In this document: in pieces, positions 32,146 to 40,410 of the stretch
How the letters are laid out: each line of letters begins with the position of its first letter
Numbering within the stretch: the first letter of the stretch is position 1
Position numbers and translations under genes: made by a program
Notes under the pieces: generated by a model
Told to the model about the DNA's origin: nothing
The model's input: only the letters and a program-made list of their open reading frames with translations
Databases searched by the model: none
Source of the DNA: Streptomonospora salina
Lineage (GTDB): Bacteria > Actinomycetota > Actinomycetes > Streptosporangiales > Streptosporangiaceae
Length of the DNA: 64,000 nucleotides
Direction of reading: 5' to 3'
NCBI RefSeq assembly: GCF_014204715.1
Contig: NZ_JACHLY010000001.1
Coordinates: 4,362,501 to 4,426,500, forward strand

Positions 32146-33374
32146 TCACCGTCATCGGACTGGACGGCGGCCCGCTGCCGCCGCAGGCCGCCCGGGCGCT
32201 GTCGGCCGCGGTGTGCGTGGCCGGAGCCCCCCGGCACCTGGAGGCCGCCGGCGCCCACATCGCCGGCGGCGCCGAACGCGTCGCCATGGGCGAGCTGGGA
32301 GCCGCCCTGGATGCGGTCGTCGGCGCGGGCGGGCCCGCGGCCGTGCTGGCCTCCGGCGACCCCGGTTTCTTCGGCGTGCTGCGCAGCCTGCGGGCGCGCG
32401 GCGCCGACCCGGAGGTCGTGCCCGCCGCCACGTCGGCCGCCACCGCCTTCGCCCGCATCGGCTTGCCCTGGGACGACGCCGTCGTGGTCTCGGCGCACGG
32501 GCGCACCGGCTCCGGACGCGGCGTGCGGCGGGCGCTGGCCGCCGCCCTCGCCCACCCCAAAGCGGCGGTGCTCACCGCCCCCGGACGCGCCGGACCCGGT
32601 GCGTTCCTCCCGGAGCTGCTGCGCGCCGGCCGCCGGGTCTACGTCGCCCAGCGCCTGGGTGCGCCCGACGAGGAGGTCGCCGCCCTCGCCCCGGGCGACG
32701 AGGTCGGCGAGCGCATCTGGGCCGACCCCAACGTGGTCGTGGCCGTGGACCCCGAGCGCGCCGTCGCCCCCGCTATGGCCTGGATGCCCGGCCACCAGGG
32801 CGCGCCGCCGGACTGGGCGCTGCCCGCGGAGTCCTTCGAGCACCGCGCCTCCCTGATCACCAAACCCGAGGTGCGCGCGCTCGCGCTCGCCCGGCTGGCG
32901 CCCCGGCCCGGCACCGTCGTGTGGGACGTCGGCGCCGGCAGCGGATCGGTCGCCGTCGAATGCGCCCGGTTCGGCGCCCGCGCCGTCGCCTTCGAACGCA
33001 CCTCCGAGGACTGCGAACGCATCCGCCTCAACGCCCACGCCCACGGCGTCGACGTCGAAGTGCACGAGGGAGAGGCCGCCGCCGCCGTCGACGCGGCGGC
33101 TGCGCGCCTGCCTCCCGACGCCGCGTTCATCGGCGGCGGCGACGACGCCGTCGCCTCGGCGGTCGTGGCCCACCGCCCCGAGCGCGTCGTGGCGGCTCTG
33201 GCCTCCCTCGACCGCATCGCCCCGTTGTACGACATGCTCGCGGCGGCCGGCTACGCCCCGGACGGCACCCAACTGCAGGCCTCCCGGCTTTCAGGACTGC
33301 CCAACGGCTCACTGCGGCTGGCCGCCGCCAACCCCGTGACCCTGCTGTGGGGCACTCGGGCCGCAAGCGCCTGA
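32142..33374 (+). CDS. cbiET: Precorrin-6Y C5,15-methyltransferase, decarboxylating
   Basis: 410 residues (CobL type). N-terminal CbiE methylase (1-200: MITVIGLDGGPL, ASGDPGFFGVLRSL). C-terminal CbiT methylase (about 225-405: ITKPEVRALALARLAPRPG, VWDVGAGSGSVAVECARF, GGGDDAV). It methylates C5 and C15 and decarboxylates the C12 acetate. GTG at 32142 within the preceding gene's stop. Followed 38 bp later by cbiG-cobJ. Confidence 0.93.
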   Translation: MITVIGLDGGPLPPQAARALSAAVCVAGAPRHLEAAGAHIAGGAERVAMGELGAALDAVVGAGGPAAVLASGDPGFFGVLRSLRARGADPEVVPAATSAATAFARIGLPWDDAVVVSAHGRTGSGRGVRRALAAALAHPKAAVLTAPGRAGPGAFLPELLRAGRRVYVAQRLGAPDEEVAALAPGDEVGERIWADPNVVVAVDPERAVAPAMAWMPGHQGAPPDWALPAESFEHRASLITKPEVRALALARLAPRPGTVVWDVGAGSGSVAVECARFGARAVAFERTSEDCERIRLNAHAHGVDVEVHEGEAAAAVDAAAARLPPDAAFIGGGDDAVASAVVAHRPERVVAALASLDRIAPLYDMLAAAGYAPDGTQLQASRLSGLPNGSLRLAAANPVTLLWGTRAASA

Positions 33375-33412
33375 CCCCGCCCCTCCCCATGCCCTCGACC
33401 GGAAAGGCACAG

Positions 33413-35182
33413 ATGTCCGAAAGCGGCGCCATCGGCGTCATCGCCGTGACCGAGCGCGGCCGCACCGCGGCCGACCGCCTGCAGGCGGCCTGGCCCGACC
33501 GGGTGCGCACGTTCACCGGGGACCGCGGAGGCGAGGCGCTGCGCAGCGCCTTCGCCGAGTGCGGCGCCGTGGTGGCCTTCCTGGCCGTGGGCGCCGCGGT
33601 GCGGGCGCTGGCGCCGGCGCTCGGCGACAAGCACACCGACCCGCCGGTGGTCTGCGTCGACGAAGGGCTGCAGCACGCGGTCGCCGTGCTGGGCGGCCAC
33701 CACGGCGGCAACACCCTCGCCGGCGACGTCGCCGACGTGCTGGGCTGCTCCCCGGTCGTGACCACCGCCAGCGACGCCGCGGCCGCCTCCCCGCTGGACT
33801 CCTACGGGGCCGACCTGGGCTTCGCCGTCGCCGACACCGCGCCGCTGGCGCCCGCCGGCGCCGCACTGCTGTCGGGGCGTCCGGTGCGCCTGGAGCACGA
33901 CCGGGTCTGGCCGCTGCCGCCGCTGCCGCCGAACGCCGCCGCCGACACCCCTCCGGAGTCGGCGGCGGCACTGCTGCGCGTCACCGACCGCGCCGCGCCG
34001 CCGGCGGGCGGGGAACCGGTGCCGACGGTGACCTACCGCCCGCCCTCGCTGGTGGTGGGGGTCGGGTCGGCGCGCGGCGCCGCCGCCGAGGAGGTCGGCG
34101 AGCTCGTCGACACCGCCCTCGCGGAGGCCGGGCTGGCCCCGCAGTCGGTGCACGCCCTGGCCACCGTCGACGCCAAAGCCGACGAGGAAGGCATCCTGCG
34201 CGCGGCCCGCGAGCGCGGCTGGCCGGTGCGGATCCTGCCCGCCGCCGAATTGGCGGAGGTGGAGGTGCCCAACCCCAGCGACGTCGTGCGCGCGGAGATC
34301 GGCACGCCCAGCGTCGCCGAGGCCGCCGCCCTGAGCGCCGCCGGGCGGGACGGCCGCGCGGCCGAACTGGTGGTCGCCAAGCGCAAGTCCGCCAACGCCA
34401 CCGCCGCCGTGGCGCGCCTGCATCCCCGCGGGCGCCTCGCTCTGGTCGGTCTGGGCCCCGGTGCCCGCGACCTGGCGGCCCCGCGTGCACTCGCCGAACT
34501 GCACCGCGCCTCGGTCGTGGTGGGCCTGGACCAGTACCTGGACCAGGTGCGCGATCTGCTGCGACCGGGCACCCGGGTGGTCTCCAGCGGTCTCGGGCAG
34601 GAAGAGGAGCGCGCCCGCACCGCCGTGGCCGAAGCGCAGGAGGGCGCGGCCGTGGCGCTGATCGGCTCCGGCGACGCCGGGGTCTACGCGATGGCCAGTC
34701 CCGCCCTGGACTTCGCCGGCGACGACATCGACGTCGTGGGCGTGCCCGGCATCACCGCCGCCGTCGCCGCGGCGCACCGCCTCGGCGCGCCGCTGGGCCA
34801 CGACCACGCCTACATCTCGTTGTCGAACCTGCACACACCCTGGGAGGCCATCGAGAACCGCGTACGCGCGGCCGCCGAGGGCGACTTCACCGTGTGCTTC
34901 TACAACCCGCGCAGCCTGCGCCGCGACTGGCAGCTGCCGGAGGCGCTGGACATCCTCGCCGAGCACCGTCCGCCCGAGACCCCGGTGGGCTACGTCCGCA
35001 ACGCCGCCCGCGACGACGAATACGCCGTGGTGACGACGCTGCAGGAGATGCTCGACGGCGGCAGCGCCGACGTCGACATGTACACCGTGGTCCTGGTCGG
35101 CAGCTCGGCCAGCCGCACCGTGGCCGGACGGTTCGTCACCCCGCGCGGCTACACCTGGCGCGCGGCGGCGCACCCGGAGTGA
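33413..35182 (+). CDS. cbiG-cobJ: CbiG-CobJ fusion
   Basis: 589 residues; ATG at 33413 with GGAAAGG five bases upstream (an ATG at 33389 is less favoured). Residues 1-330 are CbiG, cobalt-precorrin-5A hydrolase (IGVIAVTERGRTAADRL, DKHTDPPVVCVDEGLQHAVAVLGGHHGG). Residues 340-589 are CobJ/CbiH C17-methyltransferase (LALVGLGPGARDLAAPRAL, SSGDAGVYAMA-like, ISLSNLHTPWEAIENRVRAA). CbiG opens the ring in the oxygen-independent branch, and the fusion brings consecutive ring-contraction steps together. Convergent with the cobalt transporter. Confidence 0.93.
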   Translation: MSESGAIGVIAVTERGRTAADRLQAAWPDRVRTFTGDRGGEALRSAFAECGAVVAFLAVGAAVRALAPALGDKHTDPPVVCVDEGLQHAVAVLGGHHGGNTLAGDVADVLGCSPVVTTASDAAAASPLDSYGADLGFAVADTAPLAPAGAALLSGRPVRLEHDRVWPLPPLPPNAAADTPPESAAALLRVTDRAAPPAGGEPVPTVTYRPPSLVVGVGSARGAAAEEVGELVDTALAEAGLAPQSVHALATVDAKADEEGILRAARERGWPVRILPAAELAEVEVPNPSDVVRAEIGTPSVAEAAALSAAGRDGRAAELVVAKRKSANATAAVARLHPRGRLALVGLGPGARDLAAPRALAELHRASVVVGLDQYLDQVRDLLRPGTRVVSSGLGQEEERARTAVAEAQEGAAVALIGSGDAGVYAMASPALDFAGDDIDVVGVPGITAAVAAAHRLGAPLGHDHAYISLSNLHTPWEAIENRVRAAAEGDFTVCFYNPRSLRRDWQLPEALDILAEHRPPETPVGYVRNAARDDEYAVVTTLQEMLDGGSADVDMYTVVLVGSSASRTVAGRFVTPRGYTWRAAAHPE

Positions 35183-35218
35183 GGCGTGGTCACGTTGGAG
35201 GGTCCCTTGTGAGGTGGC

Positions 35219-36091
35219 TCAACCCCCTGAATCCAGGTCCAGCAGCCGTGCGGCCTCCTCGGGGGTGGCCGGGTCGGGAGCGCGGGGGTCGAGCAGGTCG
35301 GCCGCGCGCAGCGCCCGCCCGGCCGCAGGGGCCCACGCCGGGCGCAGCCGGGCCGCCGCGAGCAGGGCGGGGTCGGCCAGGACGTCGCGGGCCGGTCCGG
35401 AAGCCAGCAGGCCCCGGTTGAGCAGCAGGACGGTGTCGGCCCACCGGTAGGCCAGGTCCACGTCGTGGGTGGAGACCACCAGGGTGGTGCCCGCCGCCCG
35501 CAGCCCTTCCAGGGTCTGCACCAAGGACTCCACCCCTTCGGGGTCCAGCCCGGCGGTGGGCTCGTCCAGCACCAGCACCGAGGGCCGCATCGCCAAGGCT
35601 CCCGCCAGCACGACCCGCTTGCGCTGGCCGTAGGAGAGCAGGTGGGTGGGCTGGTCGGCCAGATCGGTGATCTCCAGCGCCTCCAGCGCCCAGGCCACCC
35701 GTTCGCGTGCGGCGTCGGCGGCCAGGCCCAGGTTCATCGGCCCGAACGACACGTCCTGGCTGACGCTGGCGGAGAACAGCTGGTCGTCGGGGTCCTGGAA
35801 GACCAGCTGCACCCGGCGCCGCAGTTCGTTGAGGGCACGGCGTCCCCGCCGCACGCGTTCGCCGTCGACGTGGATCTCGCCCGTTTCGGGGGTGAGGCTG
35901 CCGGACAGCAGCCGCAGCAGCGTCGTCTTGCCGCCCCCGTTGGGGCCGAGCACCCCCACGACTGAGCCCTGGGCGATGCGCACGTCCAATGCGGTGAAGA
36001 CCGGCGCTGTGTCGGGATAGCGGAACGCGAGCCCGTGCCCGGACAGGGCGGCGGGCGGGGCGGCGGTGGCGCCCCCGGGGTCGGTGGTCAC
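35219..36091 (-). CDS. cbiO: Cobalt ECF transporter ATPase
   Basis: 290 residues from the GTG at 36091 (GTGA overlap with cbiQ). Walker A GPNGGGKTTLL near residue 50, Q-loop QLVFQDPDDQLFSASV, signature LLSYGQRKRVVLAGA, Walker B VLVLDEPTAGLDP and STHDVDLAYRWAD are complete. It hydrolyses ATP for the CbiMNQO cobalt importer and ends the minus-strand transport operon under the third riboswitch. Confidence 0.95.
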   Translation of the reverse strand: MTTDPGGATAAPPAALSGHGLAFRYPDTAPVFTALDVRIAQGSVVGVLGPNGGGKTTLLRLLSGSLTPETGEIHVDGERVRRGRRALNELRRRVQLVFQDPDDQLFSASVSQDVSFGPMNLGLAADAARERVAWALEALEITDLADQPTHLLSYGQRKRVVLAGALAMRPSVLVLDEPTAGLDPEGVESLVQTLEGLRAAGTTLVVSTHDVDLAYRWADTVLLLNRGLLASGPARDVLADPALLAAARLRPAWAPAAGRALRAADLLDPRAPDPATPEEAARLLDLDSGG

Positions 36092-36843
36092 AGCGGGGCT
36101 CCAAGCGAAAAGTAGCTCGCCGTCGCCGCCGCAACCAGTACTGCGGGCAGTGCGGCGGCGGCCAGGGCGGACGGTCGCAGGGGCAGCTCTTCCACCAGCA
36201 CGGTCAGTTCGCCGGTGTAGCCGCGGCATTCCAGGCCGCGCTGCATGCGCTGCGCCCGGTCGAACGAGCGGACGAACAGTGCCGCACCCAGCGAGCCGAC
36301 CGAGCGGATCCACGCGCGCCGACCGGCGTAGCCGAGCCGCCCGGCCTGGGCGGTCTGGATGCGGCGGGCGCTGTCCAGGGTGACGAACAGCATCCGGTAG
36401 ATCAGTGCGATCACCTCGACCAGCGCGCTGGGCAGGCCGATGCGTGTCAGCCGCGGCAGCAGGTCGGCCAGCGGGGTGGTGAAGGCGAACAGGAGCTGGC
36501 AGCACACCGCCGCCGCGGCCCGCCCGGTGACCTCGGCCGCCCGCGCCGCTCCGGCGGGGTCCAGTGCCACCGCCCCCTGCGGGCCGCCGACCGTGACCAG
36601 CAGCGCCAGCGACCCGGTGAGGATGAACAGCAGCGGGACCCAGGCAGCGCGAGCGAAGGCGCGCGGCGGCACCCGTGCCGGTCCGAACCCCGCGGCCAGG
36701 GCGACAACGGCGACCATCGGAGCCGCGGGCCATGTGGGCAGCGCCAAGGCGCAGACCAGCAGACCGCCGAAGAAGACGCCCTTGGCGGCGGGGTGGACCC
36801 GCCGCCAAGGGCTGGTATAGGCGGCGGCGTCGATCGCCAGCAC
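36088..36843 (-). CDS. cbiQ: Cobalt ECF transporter transmembrane coupling protein
   Basis: 251 residues, GTG at 36843 four bases after the cbiN stop. Begins VLAIDAAAYTSPWRRVHPAAK as typical for CbiQ, then four to five hydrophobic spans. It carries the coupling helices with ALVEVIALIYRMLF and AQAGRLGYAGRRAW in the cytoplasmic part, near residue 150-185. It links the CbiM substrate subunit with the ATPase. Confidence 0.9.
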   Translation of the reverse strand: MLAIDAAAYTSPWRRVHPAAKGVFFGGLLVCALALPTWPAAPMVAVVALAAGFGPARVPPRAFARAAWVPLLFILTGSLALLVTVGGPQGAVALDPAGAARAAEVTGRAAAAVCCQLLFAFTTPLADLLPRLTRIGLPSALVEVIALIYRMLFVTLDSARRIQTAQAGRLGYAGRRAWIRSVGSLGAALFVRSFDRAQRMQRGLECRGYTGELTVLVEELPLRPSALAAAALPAVLVAAATASYFSLGAPL

Positions 36844-36847
36844 GCGG

Positions 36848-37225
36848 CTACCGTTCGGCCGGGCCGGTCTCCGCTTCGGCGGAGCCGGCCGCCTTCGGGC
36901 TCCCGGATCCGGACGCTCCGGCCGGGGCCGTGCCGAGCTTGTTGCGGGTGCGGACGACCCCGAAGAAGTAGCCGATGAATCCCGCGCCGATGGCGGCCTG
37001 GAGGGCGAAGAGACCGGATTCGATCTCACCGGAGGGCGGCTCGTACAGGGGGGAGAACCACGGCTCGTAGTCGGGATCGGTCTCGGTCGCCATCTCCGGG
37101 GCCTGAGCGTCGACGCCCCCGAAGGGTTCGTCGAGGTGGCTGCCGGATCCGATGATCAGGGGAAGCACGGCGATCAGCGCGGCCGCGGCGATCAGCAGCC
37201 AGGTGGTCGTGGTCTTGGGACGCAT
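36848..37225 (-). CDS. cbiN: Cobalt transporter small subunit CbiN
   Basis: 125 residues with two spans (WLLIAAAALIAVLPLIIG; GLFALQAAIGAGFIGYFFG) and an outside loop rich in acid and aromatic residues (EPWFSPLYEPPSGEIES), the CbiN pattern. The C-terminal 30 residues are an Ala/Gly/Ser/Glu tail longer than usual. It sits three bases after cbiM and four before cbiQ. Confidence 0.9.
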   Translation of the reverse strand: MRPKTTTTWLLIAAAALIAVLPLIIGSGSHLDEPFGGVDAQAPEMATETDPDYEPWFSPLYEPPSGEIESGLFALQAAIGAGFIGYFFGVVRTRNKLGTAPAGASGSGSPKAAGSAEAETGPAER

Positions 37226-37228
37226 GTT

Positions 37229-37972
37229 TCAGCCCGCCTTCTCTTCGCTCACGTCGGTGGTCTGCCCATCGGAGGCCGGGGCCGCGGCGGCCGGGCTCCG
37301 CAGTACGCCCAGGCGGCGCAGCTGCTCGGGGGTGACCGTGGTCAGCAGCCGCATGATGACGACGGTGACCAGGCCCTCCACCACGGCGAGCGGGATCTGG
37401 GTGATCGAGAAGAGGCCGGCGAAGGCGGTGAAGGAGCCGAGGAAGCCGGACTGGGGGTCGGGAAACGCGAGGGCGAGCTGAACGCTGGTGACGGTGTAGG
37501 TGGCCATGCTGCCCAGCGCGGCGGCGCTGAACACCGCCATGTCCAGCGAGGTCTGCGCGCCGAAGCGCGCCGTGGCCGAGCGCACGAGCTTGAACGCCGT
37601 GTAGGCCACCCAGGGGCCCACCACGGCCATGGAGAAGACGTTGGCGCCGAGCGTGGTCAGACCGCCGTGTGCCAGCAGCAGGGCTTGGAACAGCAGGGTG
37701 ATCGTTCCCAGTGCGGCCATGACCGGCGGGCGGAACAGGACCGCGCCTAAGCCGGTGCCCGTGGGGTGGGAGCAGCTGCCGGTGACCGAGGGGATCTTCA
37801 GCGCCGACAGCACGAAGCTGAACGCTCCGGCGGCGCCGATCAGCAGCTTGGCGTCGGGATCGGCGCGTACGGCGCGGGTGAGCGATCGGACACCGTGCGC
37901 GACGAACGGGGCCGCGACGGCGGTCCAGGCAGCTGCGTGCTGCCAGGGCAGAAATCCTTCAGCGATATGCAT
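37229..37972 (-). CDS. cbiM: Cobalt transporter substrate-specific subunit CbiM
   Basis: 247 residues from the ATG at 37972; [10 protein letters not shown] is the expected processed-free N terminus whose Met-x-His forms the metal site. An in-frame extension to 38014 lies inside the riboswitch and is rejected. Seven hydrophobic segments; [16 protein letters not shown] and [10 protein letters not shown] are typical of the family. The operon cbiMNQO follows a class-I cobalamin riboswitch, so uptake falls when B12 is abundant. Confidence 0.95.
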   Translation of the reverse strand: MHIAEGFLPWQHAAAWTAVAAPFVAHGVRSLTRAVRADPDAKLLIGAAGAFSFVLSALKIPSVTGSCSHPTGTGLGAVLFRPPVMAALGTITLLFQALLLAHGGLTTLGANVFSMAVVGPWVAYTAFKLVRSATARFGAQTSLDMAVFSAAALGSMATYTVTSVQLALAFPDPQSGFLGSFTAFAGLFSITQIPLAVVEGLVTVVIMRLLTTVTPEQLRRLGVLRSPAAAAPASDGQTTDVSEEKAG

Positions 37973-38014
37973 GTCGGGGGACCCAACTTCCAGCACCTCG
38001 TGGACGGTCGTCAC

Positions 38015-38205
38015 GCCGTGGCCGGTCTCCTGGCTGACGGGTCGACGCCCTTTGCCGGCCTTCCCAGGGACGGCGTCGCCGCTGCCCCCAGTGGCCTACC
38101 GACGGCCGCGCCTGCGGCAGTTCGGGGCATCGGGCTTCCCGCTCACAGTGGCGAGGGCCGCGCCGGTTTCGAACCGGACTTCCCGAACACCACGGCATAA
38201 AAGAA
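38015..38205 (-). ncRNA. Cobalamin riboswitch upstream of cbiMNQO
   Basis: Read on the minus strand from about 38205: GGGAAGTCCGGTTCGAAACC, GCCCTCGCCACTGTGAGCGGG, a peripheral GGCCACTGGGGGCAGC arm, GGGAAGGCCGGCA, and the B12 box GTCAGCCAGGAGACCGGCC ending near 38022. All conserved boxes are present and in order. It is about 45 bases ahead of the cbiM ATG. Confidence 0.95.
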
Positions 38206-38371
38206 CGTACGGTGCTGACGGAGGTTTCGCAATACCGGCGGGTTCGGCGCCCTGACCGGGGAAGCTTCCCGAGAACCCCGTGTACGCTGGGCCGGCGCCG
38301 CGTCCGGAGGCCGCCGCGCCCGCCGCGGTGGCACTGGTCTCAGAGCCGGCGCCCGATCTGGAGGAGGCGTC

Positions 38372-38572
38372 TTGGTCGACCCCGCCGAGGTTCCGGCGCC
38401 GGTGGCTGTGACATCGTCGTGCACGGCCTGCGGCGCCTGTCTGCTGACCTGTCCGGAGCACGCGCTGCGGCCGCAGGGCGGGACTCTGGTGGTGCTGGGC
38501 GACACGTGCACGGGCTGCCTGGAGTGCGTGGAAGTGTGCCCGGCCGACGCGATCGCCGTGCTGGCGCGCTGA
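38372..38572 (+). CDS. 2x[4Fe-4S] ferredoxin in cob cluster
   Basis: 66 residues; TTG start at 38372 preceded by GGAGGAGG, the only start that has a ribosome site. Two Cys sets, CTACGACLLTCP and CTGCLECVEVCP, are each complete (CxxCxxCxxxCP). It is followed 36 bp later by cobH and lies divergent to cbiM. It may supply electrons for a corrin-ring or cobalt reduction step; there is no direct proof. The plus-strand unit it opens includes cobH. Confidence 0.88.
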   Translation: MVDPAEVPAPVAVTSSCTACGACLLTCPEHALRPQGGTLVVLGDTCTGCLECVEVCPADAIAVLAR

Positions 38573-38608
38573 CCGCGCCGACCGACACCAGCCGAGGGAG
38601 GAACGACT

Positions 38609-39199
38609 GTGGACCGGCGGGTGCACCCCATCGAAGCGGAATCGTTCGCCATCCTGCGCTCCCGGATCGACGTGGGCGGGATGGCGCCGCTGAGCCGCGC
38701 CGTGGCCGAGCGCATCATCCACTCCAGCGCCGACCTGGACTATGCGAGCGACCTGGTGATCGACGACACCGCCGTCGACGAGGCCGCTCAGCGCCTGGAG
38801 GAGGGCGCGCCGGTGGTGGCCGACGTCGGCATGGTCGCCGCGGGCATCACCGCCCGAGAATGCGTGTGCCACATCACCGACCCCCGTGCCGAGCGGCTCG
38901 CCCGCACCACCGGAATCACCCGCTCGGCCGCGGCGGTGCGCAGCGCCTACGCCGAGGTCGGCCCCGGCGCCGTGTGGGTGGTGGGCTGCGCCCCCACCGC
39001 ACTGACCGAGATCATCGCCCGCCAGGTCGAGCCCGCGCTGGTCATCGGCCTTCCGGTGGGCTTCGTCGGTGCTGCCGAATCCAAGCAGGAGCTGCGCGAA
39101 AGCGGGCTTCCGCAAGTGAGCAACGTCTCGGAGAAGGGCGGGTCGGCGGTCGCCGCTGCGGCGCTGAACGCTCTGCTGTACGGTCCCGTACCCGAGTGA
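38609..39199 (+). CDS. cobH: Precorrin-8X methylmutase
   Basis: 196 residues, GTG at 38609 with GGGAGG upstream. CobH/CbiC pattern: HPIEAESFAILRSRID at the N terminus, ERIIHSSADLDYAS with the catalytic His, DVGMVAAGI, GLPVGFVGAAESK. It moves the methyl group from C11 to C12. Followed by a 288-bp gap and cbiX. Confidence 0.95.
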   Translation: MDRRVHPIEAESFAILRSRIDVGGMAPLSRAVAERIIHSSADLDYASDLVIDDTAVDEAAQRLEEGAPVVADVGMVAAGITARECVCHITDPRAERLARTTGITRSAAAVRSAYAEVGPGAVWVVGCAPTALTEIIARQVEPALVIGLPVGFVGAAESKQELRESGLPQVSNVSEKGGSAVAAAALNALLYGPVPE

Positions 39200-39428
39200 G
39201 CGGGTCCCCGCCCCGCGGCGGCCGCGCACCGCAGGGGCGCCGGGCACCCGCGCACCGGGCGGACGCCCCGCCGACGGACAGGAGAGGAGGAGCCGGCCAC
39301 CGCTGACCTGGCGGCGGCGACCCGCGCGTGCGCGCGCCGGGGCCGCCTCCACCGCGCCGGGGCACCGTCCCCGCCCCGAGCTTTCCCGCACGCGGCCGCC
39401 GCCGCGGCCCGTCCCCCCACCCGAGAAG

Positions 39429-39458
39429 TCGGACCGTGCTGCCTGAACGCCGGTCCGA
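39429..39458 (+). other. Hairpin in cobH-cbiX spacer
   Basis: TCGGACC (39429-39435) and GGTCCGA (39452-39458) form a 7-bp stem 29 bases ahead of the cbiX start. The rest of the 288-bp spacer is GC-rich with no riboswitch boxes or small gene that I can see. The hairpin could be a terminator of cobH or part of a cbiX leader. Confidence 0.3.
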
Positions 39459-39486
39459 AACGCCCCATTTACCGGTTAGGAATCGG

Positions 39487-40410
39487 ATGCAACCGCCTTT
39501 GCTGCTGGTCGGACACGGAACCCGCGACGACAAGGGCGTGGCGGACTTCGAGGCGTTCGTCGAGCGCCTGGGCCGCCGCCTGCCCGACCGCGAGGTCGCC
39601 GGGGGCTTCATCGAGCTCTCGCCGCCCCCGCTCACCGACGCCGTCGGCGACCTGTACGCCAAGGGCCACCGCAGCATGGTGGCCCTGCCGCTGATGCTGG
39701 TGGCCGCCGGCCACGCCAAGGGCGACATCCCCGGTGCCCTGGCCCGTGAGAAGGAGCGCCACTCCGCTTTCGACTACACCTACGGCCGCCCGCTCGGCCC
39801 CCACCCCACGGTGCTGCGGCTGCTGGCCGAACGGCTGGGGGAGGTCCTCGACGGCGACGCGGGCGCAGCCGCCGGCGAGCGCCCGCGCACCGCGGTGCTG
39901 CTGGTGGGCCGCGGCTCGACCGACCCCGACGCCAACGCCGAGGTCTGCAAGGTGGCGCGGCTGCTGCAGGAGGGCCACGCGGCCGAGCACGGCGCCGACT
40001 TCGTCGAGCCCGCTTTCATCTCGCTGGCCTGGCCCAGCGTCCCCGAAGGGCTGGAGCGCATCCGGCGGCTGGGCGCGGAGCGGATCGTCGTGCTGCCCTA
40101 CTTCCTGTTCTCCGGCATCCTGCCCGACCGCGTCGCCGACCAGACCCTGGAGTTCGCGGGCGAGCACCCGGAACTCGACGTCCGCTGCGGTCCGGTCATC
40201 GGCGACTGCGACGAGCTGGCCGACGTCATCGCCGAGCGCTACGACGAGGCCCGCGCCGGCGACATCCGCATGAACTGCGACACCTGCGTCTACCGCATCG
40301 CCATGCCCGGGTTCGAGGACAAGGTCGGCGCCGCCCAGACACCCCACCACCATCCCGACGACCCCGCGCACGGCCACGGACACGGCCACGGACACGGCCA
40401 TGGCCACTGA
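39487..40410 (+). CDS. cbiX: Sirohydrochlorin cobaltochelatase CbiX, long form
   Basis: 307 residues, ATG at 39487 with TTAGGA upstream. First chelatase half: LLLVGHGTRDDKGVADFE (metal-site His). Second half: VLLVGRGSTDPDANAEV, where the His is Arg, then PYFLFSGILPDRV. A MNCDTCVYR motif near residue 262 matches the [2Fe-2S] segment of long CbiX. The C terminus is a histidine tail (HGHGHGHGHGH). It inserts cobalt early in the anaerobic branch, beside a CobN system in the same locus. The cobC start lies inside its last codons. Confidence 0.92.
   Translation: MQPPLLLVGHGTRDDKGVADFEAFVERLGRRLPDREVAGGFIELSPPPLTDAVGDLYAKGHRSMVALPLMLVAAGHAKGDIPGALAREKERHSAFDYTYGRPLGPHPTVLRLLAERLGEVLDGDAGAAAGERPRTAVLLVGRGSTDPDANAEVCKVARLLQEGHAAEHGADFVEPAFISLAWPSVPEGLERIRRLGAERIVVLPYFLFSGILPDRVADQTLEFAGEHPELDVRCGPVIGDCDELADVIAERYDEARAGDIRMNCDTCVYRIAMPGFEDKVGAAQTPHHHPDDPAHGHGHGHGHGHGH
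40370..40407 (+). repeat. Tandem 12-bp repeat coding the His-Gly tail
   Basis: The unit CACGGCCACGGA recurs about three times and encodes the alternating His-Gly tail of CbiX. The last copy carries CCATGG, whose ATG (40400) starts cobC, so repeat number can change the tail without moving the cobC frame. Confidence 0.7.

Noticed and set aside
37973-38014. An N-terminal extension of CbiM to 38014
   Set aside because: The extension is encoded by the riboswitch expression region; CbiM proteins begin at the MHIAEG sequence, whose first residues bind the metal.
40370-40410. Short tandem repeats that could suggest a CRISPR
   Set aside because: The 12-bp unit has no spacers and encodes the His-Gly tail of CbiX. 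No CRISPR array is visible in the window.
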